A DNA stretch of 64,000 bases. Origin: DASTFY01 sp963813375. GTDB lineage: Bacteria > Actinomycetota > Acidimicrobiia > Acidimicrobiales > Ilumatobacteraceae. The notes under the pieces were generated by a model that had not been told where the DNA came from, did not search any database, and was given only the letters and a program-made list of their open reading frames with translations. The position numbers and the translations under genes were made by a program. The stretch spans positions 148,289-212,288 of the forward strand of contig CAWEYT010000020.1 in assembly GCA_963813375.1 (NCBI GenBank), written 5' to 3'. This document shows, in pieces, positions 1-6,571 of the stretch (its first letter is position 1; every line of letters starts with the position of its first letter).

Positions 1-439
1 CATCGTCGGCGGCGGACCGATCGCCGCGGCGCTCGCCGATGCCGGCGCGCTGCTCGGATGGCAGATCCAGACCGCCACCGATGCCGGGCAGGCGGCGGGC
101 TTCATCGCCGGTCTGGCATCGCTCGACAGCGTGGTCGTCGTCGGCCACGATCACGAGCTGGCCGGTCGGGCGCTGTCCGCCGCGCTGGCCAGCGACGTGG
201 GATACATCGGGGCGGTCGGCCCGCCGCGGGTCCAGCGGGCCCGGGCCGACTGGTTGGCGTACCGGGGCGTCACCGAGCTCGAGCGCGTGCACGGCCTCGA
301 CGGTCCGGCCGGTCTGGACATCGGGGCCAGGACGCCACCCGAGGTGGCAGTGGCCGTCCTGGCCCAGGCGCTGGCCGTGAGGTCCAGCGCGGGCCGAACG
401 CGACGCTCCGGTGTCCCAGCGACGCCACCGATAGGATGA
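1..439 (+). CDS. XdhC/CoxI family maturation factor, C-terminal part (5' end outside window)
   Basis: The reading frame is open from base 2 and gives 145 residues before the stop. The visible part is the Rossmann-like C-terminal domain of XdhC/CoxI proteins: a glycine-rich start (IVGGGPIA), the VVVVGHDHE strand, the YIGAVGPPR segment and the closing run LDIGARTPPEVAVAVLAQAL, where most members read LDIGA.TP.EIA.SI. Family members help insert or sulfurate the molybdenum cofactor of xanthine dehydrogenase and CO dehydrogenase type enzymes. It lies 6 bases before a small ORF and then coxD and coxE, which fits a role in CO dehydrogenase maturation. A second XdhC protein is at 5624-6571. The N-terminal domain is not visible. 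Confidence 0.85.
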   Translation, partial: IVGGGPIAAALADAGALLGWQIQTATDAGQAAGFIAGLASLDSVVVVGHDHELAGRALSAALASDVGYIGAVGPPRVQRARADWLAYRGVTELERVHGLDGPAGLDIGARTPPEVAVAVLAQALAVRSSAGRTRRSGVPATPPIG

Positions 440-445
440 CGCCCG

Positions 446-706
446 ATGGGTGATCACGGGGATGACGCGCTCGATGTCCTGCGCGCGGTGTGGGCGGCGG
501 ACGAGGCGGCTCGCGCCGAGCTCGACGAAGAGTGCGGCCCGACGAAGTCCTGCAAGAACATGAAGGACGTGACGTTCGACGGCTACGCCGAGCCGGGCGA
601 CGACCTGAGCAGCGCGTGGAGGGAACGGCTGGCCCGCGAGGGCAAGTTGAGCGCCTCGGAAGGCAGCGTCCGCGACCTGGTCCTCGGGTCCTCCGAGCCC
701 CGCTGA
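446..706 (+). CDS. 86-residue hypothetical protein in cox maturation operon
   Basis: ATG start; 86 residues, acidic N-terminal half, with a central segment CGPTKSCKNMKDVTFDGY that contains two cysteines four residues apart. I do not recognise a family. It sits between the XdhC/CoxI gene (6 bases) and coxD (about 20 bases), so it is very likely cotranscribed with CO dehydrogenase maturation genes. Third codon positions are strongly G/C as in its neighbours, which supports real coding. The paired cysteines could bind a metal or thiol, but this is inference only. Confidence 0.6.
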   Translation: MGDHGDDALDVLRAVWAADEAARAELDEECGPTKSCKNMKDVTFDGYAEPGDDLSSAWRERLAREGKLSASEGSVRDLVLGSSEPR

Positions 707-726
707 CCGCCGACCTGTCCGGCGGT

Positions 727-1623
727 GTGAGGTCGAGGCTGGTGGAGCACCCCTCTGACGTCACCGCACTGACGGAGCTGCTGCGCGGCGGGCACTATCT
801 CGCCGACCGCGGCCTGGCCACTGCGCTCTTCGTCTCCCTTTCCCTCGGACGCCCGCTCCTCCTCGAAGGCGAGGTCGGCGTCGGCAAGACGGAGGTGGCC
901 AAGGCGCTGGCGTCGGTCTCCGGTCGGCGTCTGATCCGGCTGCAGTGCTACGAGGGCATCGACACCAGTCAGGCCCTGTACGACTGGGACTACGCCCGCC
1001 AGATGTTGCAGATCCGGGCGCTGTCCGATCGGGACCTGGGCGACGAGGCGGAGGAGGCGGTCGATCGGCTGTTCGGGCCGAAGTTCCTCATCGAGCGTCC
1101 GCTGCTCGATGCCGTCCGCGCCGGCGACGAGGCCGTGCTCCTCATCGACGAGATCGACCGCGCCGACGACGAGTTCGAGGCGTTCCTCCTCGAACTCCTG
1201 TCCGACTTCCAGGTCAGCATCCCGGAGATCGGTACCGTCGTGGCCTCGACGCCGCCGGTCGTGGTGCTCACCTCCAACCGGACGCGCGAGCTTCACGACG
1301 CCCTGAAGCGCCGATGCCTGTACCACTGGGTCGGCTACCCGAGTCCCGAGCGCGAGGTGGAGATCGTCCTCCTGCGGGCGCCGGGCGTCGCCGAGGTCCT
1401 GGCCCGCAAGGTGGTCGCGGCCGTGAACCGGCTGCGCGAGCTGGACCTGGCCAAGCCGCCTGGCGTCGCCGAGACCCTCGACTGGGTGGCATCCCTGCAC
1501 GTGCTGGGCGAGAGCGACCTCGGCGTCGGCGCGGCTGAGGACACCTTGGGTGCGGTCGTCAAGGAGCGCGACGACCTCGAGGTCGTACGGGAGAACCTGG
1601 AGGAGATCGTCACCGGTGCCTGA
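727..1623 (+). CDS. coxD: MoxR-family AAA+ ATPase CoxD
   Basis: 298 residues if the GTG at 727 is used; a GTG at 742 is an alternative, and neither has a strong ribosome binding site. Walker A GEVGVGKTE begins near residue 48 and Walker B VLLIDEIDRAD near residue 137, followed by the LTSNRTRELHDALKRRC sensor and arginine-finger region typical of MoxR ATPases. In Oligotropha, CoxD is needed to build the copper-sulfur-molybdenum centre of CO dehydrogenase and works with the VWA protein CoxE. Its last 8 bases overlap the start of coxE, so the two are translationally coupled. Function is assigned from family and context. Confidence 0.9.
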   Translation: MRSRLVEHPSDVTALTELLRGGHYLADRGLATALFVSLSLGRPLLLEGEVGVGKTEVAKALASVSGRRLIRLQCYEGIDTSQALYDWDYARQMLQIRALSDRDLGDEAEEAVDRLFGPKFLIERPLLDAVRAGDEAVLLIDEIDRADDEFEAFLLELLSDFQVSIPEIGTVVASTPPVVVLTSNRTRELHDALKRRCLYHWVGYPSPEREVEIVLLRAPGVAEVLARKVVAAVNRLRELDLAKPPGVAETLDWVASLHVLGESDLGVGAAEDTLGAVVKERDDLEVVRENLEEIVTGA

Positions 1624-2761
1624 CCCTGTGACCGGCCCGGCCGACCTCGCCAGGCTGCTGGTCGACTTCGGCCGGGAGCTCCGCTCGGCCGGCATCCCCG
1701 TGGGGACCGGAGACGTCATGGCCTACTGCGCGGCGGCGGCCGCACTGGAGCCCTCGGACCTGCTGGACCTCTACTGGGCCGGCCGCACCACGATGCTCAC
1801 CGCCCGCGGGCAGCTTCCGGTGTACGACGAGGTCTTCCGCCGGTTCTTCCTCGGCGAGGGGTCCGCCATCCCCGAGACCCTCCGCATCGCGATGCGGAAC
1901 ACCGCGCAGGGCCAGTCGGTGCTGCAGGTCCCCGCGGCCGAGCCAGGCGCGAGGGAGCGCGTCGGCGAGGAGGAGGCCCGCCTCGGGCTCATGGCCTCGG
2001 ACGCGGAGGTCCTACGCGGCAAGTCGTTCGCGGCCTGCACCACCGAGGAGCTCGCCGCGTTGCGCCGCATCATGCTGCGCATCCGGCTCGTGCCGCCGCG
2101 CCGGCGCACCCGCCGCACGGCACGGGCCCGGTCCGGCCACCGTCCGGATCTCCGCCGCACGATGCGCGAGACCATGCGCCTGCACGGCGAGCCGGCCGAG
2201 CTCTACTGGCGCCGGCGGGGGATGCGGATGCGGCCACTCGTCCTCATCCTCGACGTCTCGGGCTCCATGTCGGACTACTCGAGGAGCCTCCTCCAGTTCG
2301 CCTACTCGACCAAGCGGGCCGCGACCAGGGTCGAGGTGTTCTGCTTCGGCACCAGGCTCACGAGGGTCACCCGCGCGCTGGAGCGCCGCCGGCCGGACGA
2401 CGCCATGGACCAGGCGGCCCGGGCGGTCTTCGACTGGGAGGGCGGCACGCGGATCGGGGACTCGCTCGACACGTTCGTGCGCCGCTGGGGGAGCCGCGGC
2501 CTGTGCCGCGGCGCCATCGTCGTGATCTGCTCTGACGGGCTCGATCGCGGCGATCCTGCCGTGCTGGCGAGGGCGATGGAGCGGTTGACGCGGCTGAGCC
2601 ATCGGGTCGTGTGGATGAATCCCCACAAGGGGACCGACGCCGACTTCCGCCCCAGCACGCTCGGGATGATGGTCGCCGCGCCCCACGTCGACGTGCTCCT
2701 CTCCGGGCACGATCTGCGCAGCCTCGAGGAGTTCGCGGCGCTCCTCCCGAGCCTGAGCTAG
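1616..2761 (+). CDS. coxE: VWA domain protein CoxE
   Basis: 381 residues from the GTG at 1616, which overlaps the end of coxD by 8 bases. The C-terminal half is a von Willebrand A domain with the metal-ion-dependent adhesion motif DVSGSMS at about residues 213-219, then CFGTRLTRVT and GGTRIGDSL segments typical of CoxE proteins. CoxE is the partner of the MoxR ATPase CoxD in inserting sulfur and copper into CO dehydrogenase. An arginine-rich linker precedes the VWA domain. A strong hairpin follows about 60 bases after the stop, so the maturation operon probably ends here. Confidence 0.92.
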   Translation: MPDPVTGPADLARLLVDFGRELRSAGIPVGTGDVMAYCAAAAALEPSDLLDLYWAGRTTMLTARGQLPVYDEVFRRFFLGEGSAIPETLRIAMRNTAQGQSVLQVPAAEPGARERVGEEEARLGLMASDAEVLRGKSFAACTTEELAALRRIMLRIRLVPPRRRTRRTARARSGHRPDLRRTMRETMRLHGEPAELYWRRRGMRMRPLVLILDVSGSMSDYSRSLLQFAYSTKRAATRVEVFCFGTRLTRVTRALERRRPDDAMDQAARAVFDWEGGTRIGDSLDTFVRRWGSRGLCRGAIVVICSDGLDRGDPAVLARAMERLTRLSHRVVWMNPHKGTDADFRPSTLGMMVAAPHVDVLLSGHDLRSLEEFAALLPSLS

Positions 2762-2819
2762 ATCTTCTTGGGGGTCGGAACTTGAGACGTTGTGACAACT
2801 TTCGTGGGACTTGCGGGGT

Positions 2820-2848
2820 CCCCGCCGGAAGCTCTGCTTCCGGTGGGG
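2820..2848 (+). terminator. Hairpin after coxE
   Basis: Arms 2820-2832 and 2836-2848 pair over 13 bases with one G-T wobble and a three-base loop (TCT). It lies between the coxE stop and the next GTG start, so it is a likely transcription terminator for the coxD-coxE operon. There is no T-tract, as is usual in high-GC actinobacteria. Confidence 0.65.
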
Positions 2849-2863
2849 TGCTCTAGCGCCGTC

Positions 2864-3148
2864 GTGCGGTGGAGCGTGGCCGTCGTGGCCGAGGGCGATC
2901 GGGTCATCACGGCGGACGAGGTCGTCGAGCTGGCTGATGCCGTCGCCGGGAGCGGCGGGATCGCCTCGGGCATCGGCACGCCGAGCTACGGCGCCCAACT
3001 CGTCGTCGAGGCCGAGAACGGCGACGAGGCACTCGAGATCGGCGTGGCGGAGTTCCAGCGCGCGGCCTCGGTGGCGGGCCTGCCGCCGTGGCCCGTCGCC
3101 CGGGCCGAAGCCGTCAGCGAGGACGACGAGCTGGAGGATCTCGCGTGA
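2864..3148 (+). CDS. 94-residue hypothetical protein
   Basis: The GTG at 2864 is chosen because it lies just after the terminator hairpin; the frame is open further upstream but that would run through the hairpin. The product (94 residues) is acidic, starts RWSVAVVAEGDRVIT and ends in an acidic tail DDELEDLA, with no membrane segment. Its stop overlaps the start of the next gene by four bases (GTGA), so the two form a coupled pair. I do not recognise the family; the mixed alpha/beta pattern suggests a small globular protein. Confidence 0.55.
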   Translation: MRWSVAVVAEGDRVITADEVVELADAVAGSGGIASGIGTPSYGAQLVVEAENGDEALEIGVAEFQRAASVAGLPPWPVARAEAVSEDDELEDLA

Positions 3149-3585
3149 TCCGGCTCGGTTCGCTGGCCGGCTACCCGTTCGAGGGCCCACGAGCGCTGGC
3201 CGGCTGGACGCCGCCCGCCCGCCCAGCGGTGTACGCGGTCGTGTTCAAGCCCGAGCCGGCCGCGAACCCGGAGCGGTACGCCGTCATCTTCGTCGGCCAG
3301 TCCGACGACCTGTCGACGGAGCGGTTCCCGTTCCAGCACCCGCGGGCGTCCTGCTGGGTGCGGCGAGCCGGCAGCAAGTGGGGGGTCTTCATCTGCACCT
3401 ACGAGGTGCCCGGCGGGCTGCGATCGCACCGGGACCAGATCGTGCGGGAGCTGACCGCCGTCTACCGGCCTGGCTGCAACCCCGAGCAGTACGACCCGGC
3501 GTGGAAGGACGAGTGGATCGGCGAGTACCAGGCGCCCACCACCGGGCCGCTGACCACCGGGCGGGATCCCGCGGCCGGCGGCTAG
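3145..3585 (+). CDS. 146-residue protein, GIY-YIG-like (weak)
   Basis: GTG start overlapping the previous stop. The segment PAVYAVVFKPEP, then YAVIFVGQSDDLSTERFPFQHPRASCWVRR and a later IVRELTAVYRPGCNPEQ, resembles the strand pattern of small GIY-YIG type proteins (an aYav strand, a (I/Y).G.s.d strand, and a terminal Y.P.CN), but the catalytic residues are not convincingly conserved. It could therefore be an inactive or distant relative. It is a coupled pair with the 94-residue gene and is convergent with the last small membrane gene of the cox operon, with their ends overlapping by a few bases. Confidence 0.6.
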   Translation: MIRLGSLAGYPFEGPRALAGWTPPARPAVYAVVFKPEPAANPERYAVIFVGQSDDLSTERFPFQHPRASCWVRRAGSKWGVFICTYEVPGGLRSHRDQIVRELTAVYRPGCNPEQYDPAWKDEWIGEYQAPTTGPLTTGRDPAAGG

Positions 3586-3969
3586 GGGGACTTCGCCGCC
3601 GTCTCCTGCTGCGGCCGGCGTGTAGCCCACGCTGTCGTGCAGGCGGGAACGTCTCCGGCCCGACGCCGGCCGGGCCGGTCCGCGCTCGGCCGACGCGGCC
3701 GGCTCGTAGGTGGCGCCGACGACGATCCCTTCGGCCATGCCGTAGAGCAGGGGTAGCGCGCCGGCGATGACGCCGCCGGTGTGGTTGATCTGCTCGACGC
3801 CGGGTTGGATCACGGAGGCGTTGCGCTCGACCGTGCGCACGAGGTCGGCGCAGGCCTCGAGGTTCGTGGCGACACGCGCGAGCTGTGAGCCGACCACGTA
3901 CAGGTAGAAGGCCAGCCCGGCGATGAGCAGGACGATGACGAGGACGGAGAGGACGACCTGCGTGGTCAC
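3582..3969 (-). CDS. Small single-pass membrane protein, fifth of five (apparent frameshift near its end)
   Basis: Starts with ATG at 3969 overlapping the previous gene by four bases. One N-terminal membrane helix (about residues 5-27, VVLSVLVIVLLIAGLAFYLYVV) is followed by an amphipathic helical stretch and a segment HTGGVIAGALPLLYGMAEGIV. As read, the frame runs on without a stop through the opposite-strand gene. Removing one base near 3610 gives an alanine-rich end closing AAETAAKSP at a TAG at 3582-3584, so I infer a single-base insertion. It is the longest of the five membrane genes after coxG. Function unknown. Confidence 0.6.
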
Positions 3970-4259
3970 GAGCGCACCTTCCCGAGGACCCGGCCGAGGA
4001 ACAGATGGTGCTCGAGACCCTCGGCCAGCACGGCGTCGACCTGGGCCGCCGTCTCGGCGATGAGTGCCGTGTCAGCGGTGTTGGCCGCCGCTTGCTCCAG
4101 CGTCTCCCGGATCGTCGCCACCCTGCGGTCGATGGTGCGCACGAGCAGCACCAGGATCGTCAGCAGGGCGGCCACCGCGAGGACGACGACGAAGCCGCCG
4201 ATGATGGCGCCCCACCACAGGTTCTCCTGGGTCGAGGTGAGTGCGAGCTGCATGGTCAA
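3966..4259 (-). CDS. Small single-pass membrane protein, fourth of five
   Basis: 97 residues. One membrane helix at about residues 17-40 (GAIIGGFVVVLAVAALLTIL) is followed by RTIDRRVATIRETLEQAAANT and a helical tail. It overlaps both neighbours by four bases (ATGA), so it is cotranslated with them. The layout (short N-terminus, one helix, then 50-60 residues of amphipathic helix with regularly spaced leucine, isoleucine and threonine) is like DUF948-type small membrane proteins, although I cannot place it in a named family. Confidence 0.7.
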   Translation of the reverse strand: MTMQLALTSTQENLWWGAIIGGFVVVLAVAALLTILVLLVRTIDRRVATIRETLEQAAANTADTALIAETAAQVDAVLAEGLEHHLFLGRVLGKVRS

Positions 4260-4525
4260 CCTCCCAACCGTGCGCGGCCGCGCTGGAGGCCCGCGGTGAT
4301 GAGCCCGGCGGCCTCGTTGGTGGTGTTCAGCTCGGACAGCGCCGCCGTGTGGTCGACCGCTTCGACCAGGCTGGCGTTGATCTGCGCCGCCTGGCCACCG
4401 ATCGCCCGGGCCAGCAGCAGGATCGGGACGACCAGGGCCACGACGACGATCACGACGACGATGGCGATCGTGTAGCCGATCGCCCAGCTGGTGGTGGAGT
4501 CGCTCGCCGCGAAGAGCAGGTTCAT
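4256..4525 (-). CDS. Small single-pass membrane protein, third of five
   Basis: 89 residues: a polar N-terminus, one long membrane helix at about residues 15-40 (valine and isoleucine rich), then ARAIGGQAAQINASLVEAVDHT and a helical tail ending in arginines. It overlaps the fourth gene by four bases and follows the second by 10 bases. It has the same layout as its neighbours, which suggests old duplication or shared function, but sequence identity between them is low by eye. Confidence 0.7.
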   Translation of the reverse strand: MNLLFAASDSTTSWAIGYTIAIVVVIVVVALVVPILLLARAIGGQAAQINASLVEAVDHTAALSELNTTNEAAGLITAGLQRGRARLGG

Positions 4526-4535
4526 GGCTCGTCTC

Positions 4536-4763
4536 TCATATCGACTCGCAGAAGTCCCGGACCGGGGCGAGGTTGGCGTTCACGGACGGCAGGACGTCGG
4601 GGACGGTCCGCGTCTTGTCGGCCACGACCTGCACACCACCGACGACGGCGCCGAGGGTCCGGTGGATGGCGACCAGGTGGAGGATCACCCGGATGAGGCC
4701 GAGGGCGGCGGCCGCGATGATCAGTGTGGCGATGACGATGGTCACCCAGGCAGCAGCAGGCAT
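4536..4763 (-). CDS. Small single-pass membrane protein, second of five
   Basis: 75 residues, the shortest of the set. The membrane helix occupies about residues 5-30; the tail contains AIHRTLGAVVGGVQVVADKT and VPDVLPSVNANLAPVRDFC, ending with a cysteine near the C-terminus. The VNANL-like segment with spaced hydrophobics is reminiscent of the periplasmic helices of MCE-accessory or DUF948 proteins. It is located 16 bases after the first membrane gene. Confidence 0.7.
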   Translation of the reverse strand: MPAAAWVTIVIATLIIAAAALGLIRVILHLVAIHRTLGAVVGGVQVVADKTRTVPDVLPSVNANLAPVRDFCESI

Positions 4764-4779
4764 GGCAGCGTCCTTCCTC

Positions 4780-5034
4780 TCACCCGAGCAGCTTCCCGAC
4801 GGAGCCGGCGTACCGCACGGCTCCGACCGAGACCTCGTGGATGGTTTCGTCGGTCGTGGCCAGCAGGTCCGGGACCTCGTCGAGATCGCCGATGAGGGCG
4901 ACGCCCCCGGCCAGGATCTCGTCCGACGCCCCTCGGATCCGCTCCAGCGCGGCCAGCACGCGGTTGAGCAGCGCGACGAGCACGGGGACGACGACGAGGA
5001 GCAGGAGCACGTTCCCGATCCACCACAGCACCAT
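4780..5034 (-). CDS. Small single-pass membrane protein, first of five after coxG
   Basis: 84 residues from ATG at 5034, chosen because an AGGAGG-type ribosome binding site lies just upstream (5039-5046) and upstream residues overlap coxG. One membrane helix (about residues 3-24, WWIGNVLLLLVVVPVLVALL) is followed by an amphipathic region IRGASDEILAGGVALIGDLDEVP. It lies 11 bases downstream of coxG. Position right after the CO dehydrogenase membrane-coupling factor suggests a role at the membrane, but no function is known to me. Confidence 0.72.
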   Translation of the reverse strand: MVLWWIGNVLLLLVVVPVLVALLNRVLAALERIRGASDEILAGGVALIGDLDEVPDLLATTDETIHEVSVGAVRYAGSVGKLLG

Positions 5035-5045
5035 CGATCTCCTCC

Positions 5046-5630
5046 TCAGCTCGGGTTCGGCTGGTAGGGCAGGAAGAAGCGCCGCGCCACCCGCTTGAGC
5101 GCCATCCACGCGGCTCGCAGACCGATGCCCAGGCCGCTGGCCGGCGCGGCGCCGGACACCTGGTCCGGTGACACGCCCCGGTCGGTGGCGGTGATCCGGT
5201 TCTGCATGTTCGTTGCGAAGTCACGCATCAGGACCGAGGAGACGTCGGAGATCATCCCCCGCCCGTACTGCGCGGCGGCCCCGGAGAGCTGCAGGTCCTG
5301 CGCCACCTCGACCTTGGTCCCCTTGGCCGTGGAGGCCAGCGTGGCCGTCACCAACATGGCGGCCTGGCCACGGCCCTTCTCGTCCGCGCCGGCGGCGTCG
5401 ACCACGAGGCGCTTCGCGGTGTCGTCACGCTCTTTGATCTCCGCCGTGCCCGCGAACTGCAGCTTCACCGGTCCCATGCGGATGGCGACCTTGCCGCGGT
5501 AGCGGTCGTCGCCCAGGTCGTCGGTGAGCTCAGCGCCCGGCAGGCAGGCCGCCACCTGGGGGATGTCGTCGAAGAACCGCCACACCTTGTCGACGGACTC
5601 GGCAACCTCGAAGTCGTTCTTGATCAGCAT
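5046..5630 (-). CDS. coxG: CoxG, SRPBCC-family CO dehydrogenase subunit G
   Basis: 194 residues. The start is the ATG at 5630, giving the typical CoxG opening KNDFEVAESVDKVWRFFDD and the IPQVAACLPGAEL signature. The first 150 residues form the SRPBCC (START-like) fold; the last 40 form an amphipathic, arginine-rich tail after an alanine/proline linker, fitting a membrane-associated tail. CoxG proteins are reported to link CO dehydrogenase to the membrane quinone pool. The start overlaps the stop of the XdhC-YHS gene by 7 bases. Confidence 0.93.
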   Translation of the reverse strand: MLIKNDFEVAESVDKVWRFFDDIPQVAACLPGAELTDDLGDDRYRGKVAIRMGPVKLQFAGTAEIKERDDTAKRLVVDAAGADEKGRGQAAMLVTATLASTAKGTKVEVAQDLQLSGAAAQYGRGMISDVSSVLMRDFATNMQNRITATDRGVSPDQVSGAAPASGLGIGLRAAWMALKRVARRFFLPYQPNPS

Positions 5631-6571
5631 CGGGCCTCCCTCGGCAGGTGGGCGCCCGGATCGCGCTCGAAGGTGCTGCGGCAACCGGCGCTGCAGAAGT
5701 AGTAGGTCACGCCGTCGTGCTCGAACGGCCGGCTCGTGTGGTCGGCGGGCACGGTCATCCCGCACACGGGATCGACCGCCTCGGCGGCCTCGGCAGACGC
5801 AGGGGCGGCATCGCTCCGCTCCTCACCGGGCAGGAGGGCACCGGCCGCCCGCAGCTGCACCAGCTCGGCGAGCACGGCCACCGCGATCTCCCGATGGGAG
5901 GTGTGGCCGAGGTCCAGGCCCGCAGGCACCCGAACCCGCTCCAGCACGTCCTGGGGGACGCCGCGATCGGCCAGGTACCCGAGCACCGACTCGCCCCGGC
6001 GCCGCGAGGCGACCAGCCCCACGTACGCCGGCCGAGCGGCGACGGCGCGCTCGATGGCCTCCTCGTCACCGTGGCCTTGCGTCGCGATGACCACGACTGA
6101 CCGGGCGTCGAGCTCCGCGTCGGCGAGGTCGGCGCGGTCGACGAGCTCCGTGTGCCAGCCGAGGGCACGCGCGAGGTCCCGCAGCGTGTGGGCCATCGGC
6201 GACGCGCCGACCACGACCAGGTGCGGGCTGGACAGCACCGGCTCGACGTACACCTCCAGCGCGCCCTCGCTCTGGCAGGCGATCGGGATGACGGTCATGC
6301 CGTCCGGCACCGATCCGAACTGCTCGGGCGTGCCGAGCAGGAGCAGGCGGGGCTGGCGGTCGGCGATCGCCTGCTGGGCCTCCCGGATCACCGCCGGCTC
6401 GGCACAGGCGCCCCCGATCCAGCCGTGGACCTCGCCGGCCGCGGTGACGATGGCGCGCGAGCCGGTCTGCCCGGATGACGGTGCTTCCCGCCAGACGACG
6501 GTGGCCAGCGCGAACTCCTCCCCGCGGCGAGCCAGCGCCGCCGCGTGCTCGACCACCTCCCAGCTGTCCAT
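5624..6571 (-). CDS. XdhC-family maturation factor fused to a C-terminal YHS domain
   Basis: 315 residues from ATG at 6571, which shares one base with the coxL stop (TGATG). The N-terminal part is XdhC_CoxI (SWEVVEHAAALARRGEEFALATVV, then the IGGAC segment), the middle is the Rossmann XdhC_C domain (HLVVVGASPMAHTLRDLARAL, AYVGLVASRRRGESVLGYL, LDLGHTSHREIAVAVLAELV). After an alanine-rich linker, about residues 270-312 form a YHS domain (DPVCGMTV, YYFCSAGCRSTFERDP) with three cysteines suited to metal binding. XdhC binds molybdenum cofactor; YHS domains occur in metal-handling proteins, so a metal-delivery role (CO dehydrogenase also needs copper) is an inference. Confidence 0.9.
   Translation of the reverse strand: MDSWEVVEHAAALARRGEEFALATVVWREAPSSGQTGSRAIVTAAGEVHGWIGGACAEPAVIREAQQAIADRQPRLLLLGTPEQFGSVPDGMTVIPIACQSEGALEVYVEPVLSSPHLVVVGASPMAHTLRDLARALGWHTELVDRADLADAELDARSVVVIATQGHGDEEAIERAVAARPAYVGLVASRRRGESVLGYLADRGVPQDVLERVRVPAGLDLGHTSHREIAVAVLAELVQLRAAGALLPGEERSDAAPASAEAAEAVDPVCGMTVPADHTSRPFEHDGVTYYFCSAGCRSTFERDPGAHLPREARC

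Noticed and set aside
490..726. Longer N-terminus for CoxD from a start at 490
   Set aside because: It overlaps the whole 86-residue gene in another frame and the added residues are arginine-rich shadow sequence; CoxD homologues begin near 727-742.
2986..3581. Extension of the fifth cox membrane protein to 2986
   Set aside because: The added sequence is antisense to two plus-strand genes and has no family features; a one-base shift near 3610 gives a natural stop.
2864..3585. Toxin-antitoxin pair
   Set aside because: Two small coupled genes fit in size, but neither shows a known toxin or antitoxin motif.
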